A DNA stretch of 7,717 bases from Alphaproteobacteria bacterium (lineage in GTDB: Bacteria > Pseudomonadota > Alphaproteobacteria > Elsterales > Elsteraceae), in contig JAAFHH010000131.1 in NCBI GenBank assembly GCA_013297545.1, forward strand, positions 1 through 7,717. Direction: 5' to 3'. Below, piece after piece: positions 6,028 through 7,717 of the stretch. The notes under the pieces are model-generated. The model saw nothing but the letters and a program-made list of their open reading frames with translations, made no database searches and had not been told where the DNA came from. Both the position numbers and the translations under genes were made by a program. Position 1 is the first letter of the stretch. Every line of letters starts with the position of its first letter.

Positions 6028-7410
6028 TCAGACCTTGCGCCAGGTGGTGCCGGTTGGGTTGTCTTCGAGCTGGATGCCTTGGGCGGCAAGCTCATCGCGG
6101 ATCCGGTCGGCTTCCGCGAAGTTGCGCGCCGCACGGGCGGCGATGCGAGCGGCAATCGCAGCCTCGATCGCAGCCGCATCCACCCCGCCATGCAGCCATT
6201 CGGCTGGATCAGCCCCAAGCAGACCCAAGAGCCGGGCCGACGACAGCAGCGTTGCAGCAGCCGCCCGGCGCGGCTCGCCTTCTTCGGCGACGTTGGTTTC
6301 GGTCGCGAGACGGTGCAGCTGTGCCAACGCTTCTGGCGTGTTGAGATCATCCTCAAGCGCTGCCAGCACCGCCGGATCGGGGAGAGCGTCCGGCAGTGGC
6401 GTGCCCGCACGCGCAAGCGCGCGGTACCAGCGATCGAGTGCCAGCTTCGCTTGCACCAGACCATCATCCGTGAAGTCGAGTTCGGCGCGGTAGTGCGCGG
6501 TCAACAGCAGCAGGCGCACGGCTTCGGCTGGCGCTTTGGCGCAGATTTCCTCGACTGTGAAGAAGTTGCCGAGGCTTTTCGACATCTTCTCGCCGTTCAC
6601 CCGCAGCATGCCGTTGTGCATCCAGTAGCGCGCCAGCGGCAGGCCATCATGGGCGCAGTGGCTCTGCGCCACCTCATTCTCGTGGTGCGGGAACAAGAGG
6701 TCCGAGCCGCCGCCATGGATGTCGATGGTGGGGCCGAGGTGATGTTCGATCATCGCCGAGCATTCGATGTGCCAGCCCGGCCGGCCGAAGCCCCAGGGGC
6801 TGTCCCAGCCCGGGGTTTCAGCATCGGACGGCTTCCACAGCACGAAATCCTGCGGTGCGCGCTTGTAGGGGGCGACCTCGACCCGCGCGCCAGCGATCAT
6901 GTCTTCAACCGATCGGCCGGAGAGGTCGCCGTACTTGTCGAACGTTGCGACTTCGAACAGAACATGGCCCTCAGCCTCATAGGCGTTGCCGCGCTCGATC
7001 AGGCGCGCGATCATCGCGATGATGTCAGGGATATGGTCGGTCACCCTGGGGGCGAGGTCCGGTGGCGCGATGCCGAGGGTCGCCATATCGGCCAAGTAGA
7101 TCGCCTCGGTTTCCGCAGTCAGCGCGCCAATCGTGATCCCGCGCGCCTTGGCGGCCGCGTTGATCTTGTCTTCCACGTCCGTGATGTTGCGCACGTAAGT
7201 GACGTCGTAGCGCAGGCGCAACAGACGCACCAACACATCGAACACGACGGGCGGGCGGGCATTGCCGAGGTGCGGGCGATCATACACCGTCGGACCACAG
7301 ACATAGAGCGACACCCGTCCAGGTTGGAGCGGCTGGAATGGCTCTTTGCGCCGGGTAAGCGCGTTGTGGACGACGAAGGGCACGGGGATCGCTGCTTTCT
7401 GTTGAGGCAT
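6028..7410 (-). CDS. cysS: cysteine-tRNA ligase
   Basis: A 460-residue class I aminoacyl-tRNA synthetase charging tRNA-Cys with cysteine in the cytoplasm. The zinc site that selects cysteine is intact: C38 (YVCGPTVYD), C217 (HIECSAM), H242 and E246 (PHHENE), matching E. coli C28, C209, H234 and E238. The ATP site has HLGN (47-50) in place of HIGH, a common variant, and KMSKS at 275-279. The C-terminal helical and anticodon-binding parts run from about 300 to 460, with LDFTDDGL and DDLNTPEAL recognisable. Length matches the family. I chose ATG 7410; the frame stays open to 7683, but that Arg/Pro-rich extension runs antisense to the Trp leader and is not conserved-looking. No clear Shine-Dalgarno precedes 7410; GTG at 7383 (V10) is a less likely start that would give the usual short N-terminus. 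It is the first gene of the cysS-cimA-trmJ operon and diverges from the Trp leader. Confidence 0.95.
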   Translation of the reverse strand: MPQQKAAIPVPFVVHNALTRRKEPFQPLQPGRVSLYVCGPTVYDRPHLGNARPPVVFDVLVRLLRLRYDVTYVRNITDVEDKINAAAKARGITIGALTAETEAIYLADMATLGIAPPDLAPRVTDHIPDIIAMIARLIERGNAYEAEGHVLFEVATFDKYGDLSGRSVEDMIAGARVEVAPYKRAPQDFVLWKPSDAETPGWDSPWGFGRPGWHIECSAMIEHHLGPTIDIHGGGSDLLFPHHENEVAQSHCAHDGLPLARYWMHNGMLRVNGEKMSKSLGNFFTVEEICAKAPAEAVRLLLLTAHYRAELDFTDDGLVQAKLALDRWYRALARAGTPLPDALPDPAVLAALEDDLNTPEALAQLHRLATETNVAEEGEPRRAAAATLLSSARLLGLLGADPAEWLHGGVDAAAIEAAIAARIAARAARNFAEADRIRDELAAQGIQLEDNPTGTTWRKV

Positions 7411-7429
7411 CTGCCACTTGGAAGGGCCG

Positions 7430-7451
7430 GCAGCATCGTGCCTGATGCTGC
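7430..7451. repeat. inverted repeat in the cysS upstream region
   Basis: GCAGCATC (7430-7437) and GATGCTGC (7444-7451) form a perfect 8-bp dyad with a 6-bp spacer, ending 19 bp before the cysS start. In RNA it would be a stable hairpin in the cysS leader; in DNA it overlaps the likely cysS -10 region and could be an operator. No T-tract follows, so it is not an intrinsic terminator. Confidence 0.45.
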
Positions 7452-7461
7452 GGCGCGTCAA
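7433..7461 (-). promoter_or_regulatory. cysS: possible cysS operon promoter
   Basis: On the minus strand TTGACG (7461-7456) resembles a -35 box. Seventeen bases on is CGATGC (7438-7433), a poor -10 match; CACGAT at 15 bp spacing is another option. The cysS leader would be only about 15-20 nt, which fits the absence of a good ribosome binding site. The -35 is good but the -10 is weak. Confidence 0.35.
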
Positions 7462-7493
7462 GCGTGGCTCGCTGCAGTGCGGCAACAATGCCC

Positions 7494-7523
7494 TTGACGG
7501 CTGTGTGGGCGGCTGGCTAGCGT
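7494..7523 (+). promoter_or_regulatory. promoter of the Trp leader transcript
   Basis: TTGACG (7494-7499) and TAGCGT (7518-7523) are separated by 18 bp; CTAGCG at 17 bp spacing is equivalent. The -35 box differs from consensus at one position. Counting seven bases past the -10 places the transcription start at or very near 7531, the A of the leader ATG. This predicts a leaderless message, in agreement with the lack of any Shine-Dalgarno sequence before that ATG. No separate Trp-repressor-like operator was identified. Confidence 0.6.
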
Positions 7524-7530
7524 CCCGCTC

Positions 7531-7641
7531 ATGAGCCGCACCTGTTCCCCCTCCACGATGTCTGCGCCCCCCGCTGTTGCGGCTGGTGCTGCGTCGTCGT
7601 GGTGGTGGTGGACTTCGGGCGGCTCTGGAGGCCTGACCTAG
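7531..7641 (+). CDS. trpL: Trp leader peptide (attenuation peptide)
   Basis: A 36-residue leader ORF, ATG at 7531 to TAG at 7639-7641, with four consecutive Trp codons at 7600-7611 (peptide context AASSWWWWTSGG, residues 24 to 27 being Trp). Trp is among the rarest residues, and four in a row just before an intrinsic terminator is the classic signature of a trp attenuator. When charged tRNA-Trp is scarce the ribosome should stall at these codons and let the downstream genes be read. No Shine-Dalgarno sequence precedes 7531, and the promoter puts the RNA 5' end at this codon, so leaderless initiation is likely, as reported for the rhizobial trpL. An internal ATG at 7558 would give 27 residues but also lacks a ribosome binding site. 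The controlled gene is outside the window; trpE or trpE(G) is inferred. A repetitive TCG/TGG run could mimic this, but promoter, frame, stop and terminator all agree. Confidence 0.85.
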   Translation: MSRTCSPSTMSAPPAVAAGAASSWWWWTSGGSGGLT

Positions 7642-7678
7642 CGCGCACGCGACAGGCTCACCCAACCAGATCCCGCCC
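7617..7678 (+). promoter_or_regulatory. predicted antiterminator of the Trp attenuator
   Basis: GGGCGG (7617-7622) pairs with CCGCCC (7673-7678), and TCTGG (7624-7628) with CCAGA (7666-7670): 11 base pairs with one small internal loop, enclosing the GCCTG/CAGGC hairpin. It uses 7676-7678, the base of the terminator stem, so the two folds compete. A ribosome held at the first Trp codon would leave 7617 onward mostly free; one at the stop codon would cover part of 7617-7628. GAGCCGC (7533-7539) can also pair with GCGGCTC (7619-7625) and may act as a protector. Folding was done by eye. Confidence 0.5.
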
Positions 7679-7704
7679 ACCAAGGCTTCCTTGGTGGGTT
7701 TTTT
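7676..7704 (+). terminator. intrinsic terminator of the Trp attenuator
   Basis: CCCACCAAGG (7676-7685) and CCTTGGTGGG (7689-7698) form a perfect 10-bp stem with a CTT loop, followed directly by six T (7699-7704), then ATT. It is the strongest hairpin seen in the window and lies 34 bp past the leader stop codon. No convincing gene start follows in the 13 bases left. Confidence 0.92.
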
Positions 7705-7717
7705 ATTGCCCTGATGG

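Larger units (their letters stand above)
7531..7707 (+). ncRNA. Trp attenuator leader RNA
   Basis: Termination at the T-tract after 7698 would release a leader RNA of roughly 170-177 nt that contains the whole Trp leader ORF. In Sinorhizobium meliloti the corresponding attenuated RNA (rnTrpL) is reported to act in trans as a small RNA, and its peptide also has functions. Whether that holds here cannot be judged from sequence. The RNA also holds a local hairpin GCCTG (7631-7635) with CAGGC (7653-7657) just past the stop codon. Confidence 0.6.

Noticed and set aside
5210..6493. Plus-strand open frame of 427 codons opposite cimA and cysS
   Set aside because: Antisense shadow; its C-terminal Ser/Ala/Arg run is typical of reversed GC-rich coding DNA.
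6079..7497. Plus-strand open frame of 472 codons opposite cysS
   Set aside because: Antisense to an intact cysS with all zinc and ATP-site residues; no recognisable domain.
7411..7683. N-terminal extension of CysS to 7683
   Set aside because: Arg/Pro-rich sequence antisense to the Trp attenuator; cysteinyl-tRNA synthetases begin close to the VHNALTRRKE segment.
7714..7717. ATG at the very end as a possible trpE start
   Set aside because: Only ten bases after the terminator T-tract, no ribosome binding site, and no downstream sequence to test it.

Overview
The window comes from a GC-rich Gram-negative bacterium, most likely an alphaproteobacterium. The reasons are the HLGN-type cysteinyl-tRNA synthetase, the cysS-cimA-trmJ gene order, a Rhodobacter-type TspO, and a Trp leader whose promoter sits directly in front of its AUG, as described for rhizobial trp leaders. 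Placement below class is not supported. Genes are tightly packed on both strands.

Left part (1-2480): an unrecognised 139-aa plus-strand ORF with one membrane segment and lower GC than its surroundings (172-591) converges on a minus-strand gene for a family 5 extracellular solute-binding protein (614-2212). An 11-bp hairpin in the 3' end of the small ORF fits best as the terminator of the binding-protein gene. No transporter permease or ATPase is visible beside it. A 268-bp divergent intergenic region follows, holding a perfect 16-bp palindrome and a spaced inverted repeat, both operator candidates.

Middle part (2481-3699): a YhhW-type pirin gene and a tspO gene lie 31 bp apart on the plus strand and are probably co-transcribed. 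The tspO stop overlaps the trmJ stop on the other strand within a single CTAG.

Right part (3696-7410, minus strand): cysS (Cys-tRNA synthetase), cimA (citramalate synthase, the threonine-independent entry to isoleucine) and trmJ (tRNA Cm32/Um32 methyltransferase) form a compact operon. The cysS-cimA gap is 5 bp, and cimA and trmJ overlap by ATGA.

Right edge (7411-7717): this is the most informative non-coding part. Divergent from cysS lies a complete Trp attenuator: a sigma70-like promoter, a leader ORF with four consecutive Trp codons and no Shine-Dalgarno sequence, a possible antiterminator, and a strong intrinsic terminator (10-bp stem, six T). The gene it controls is outside the window and is inferred to be trpE or a trpE(G) fusion. 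No tRNA, rRNA, CRISPR or insertion sequence was seen, and no wholly new multi-gene system.
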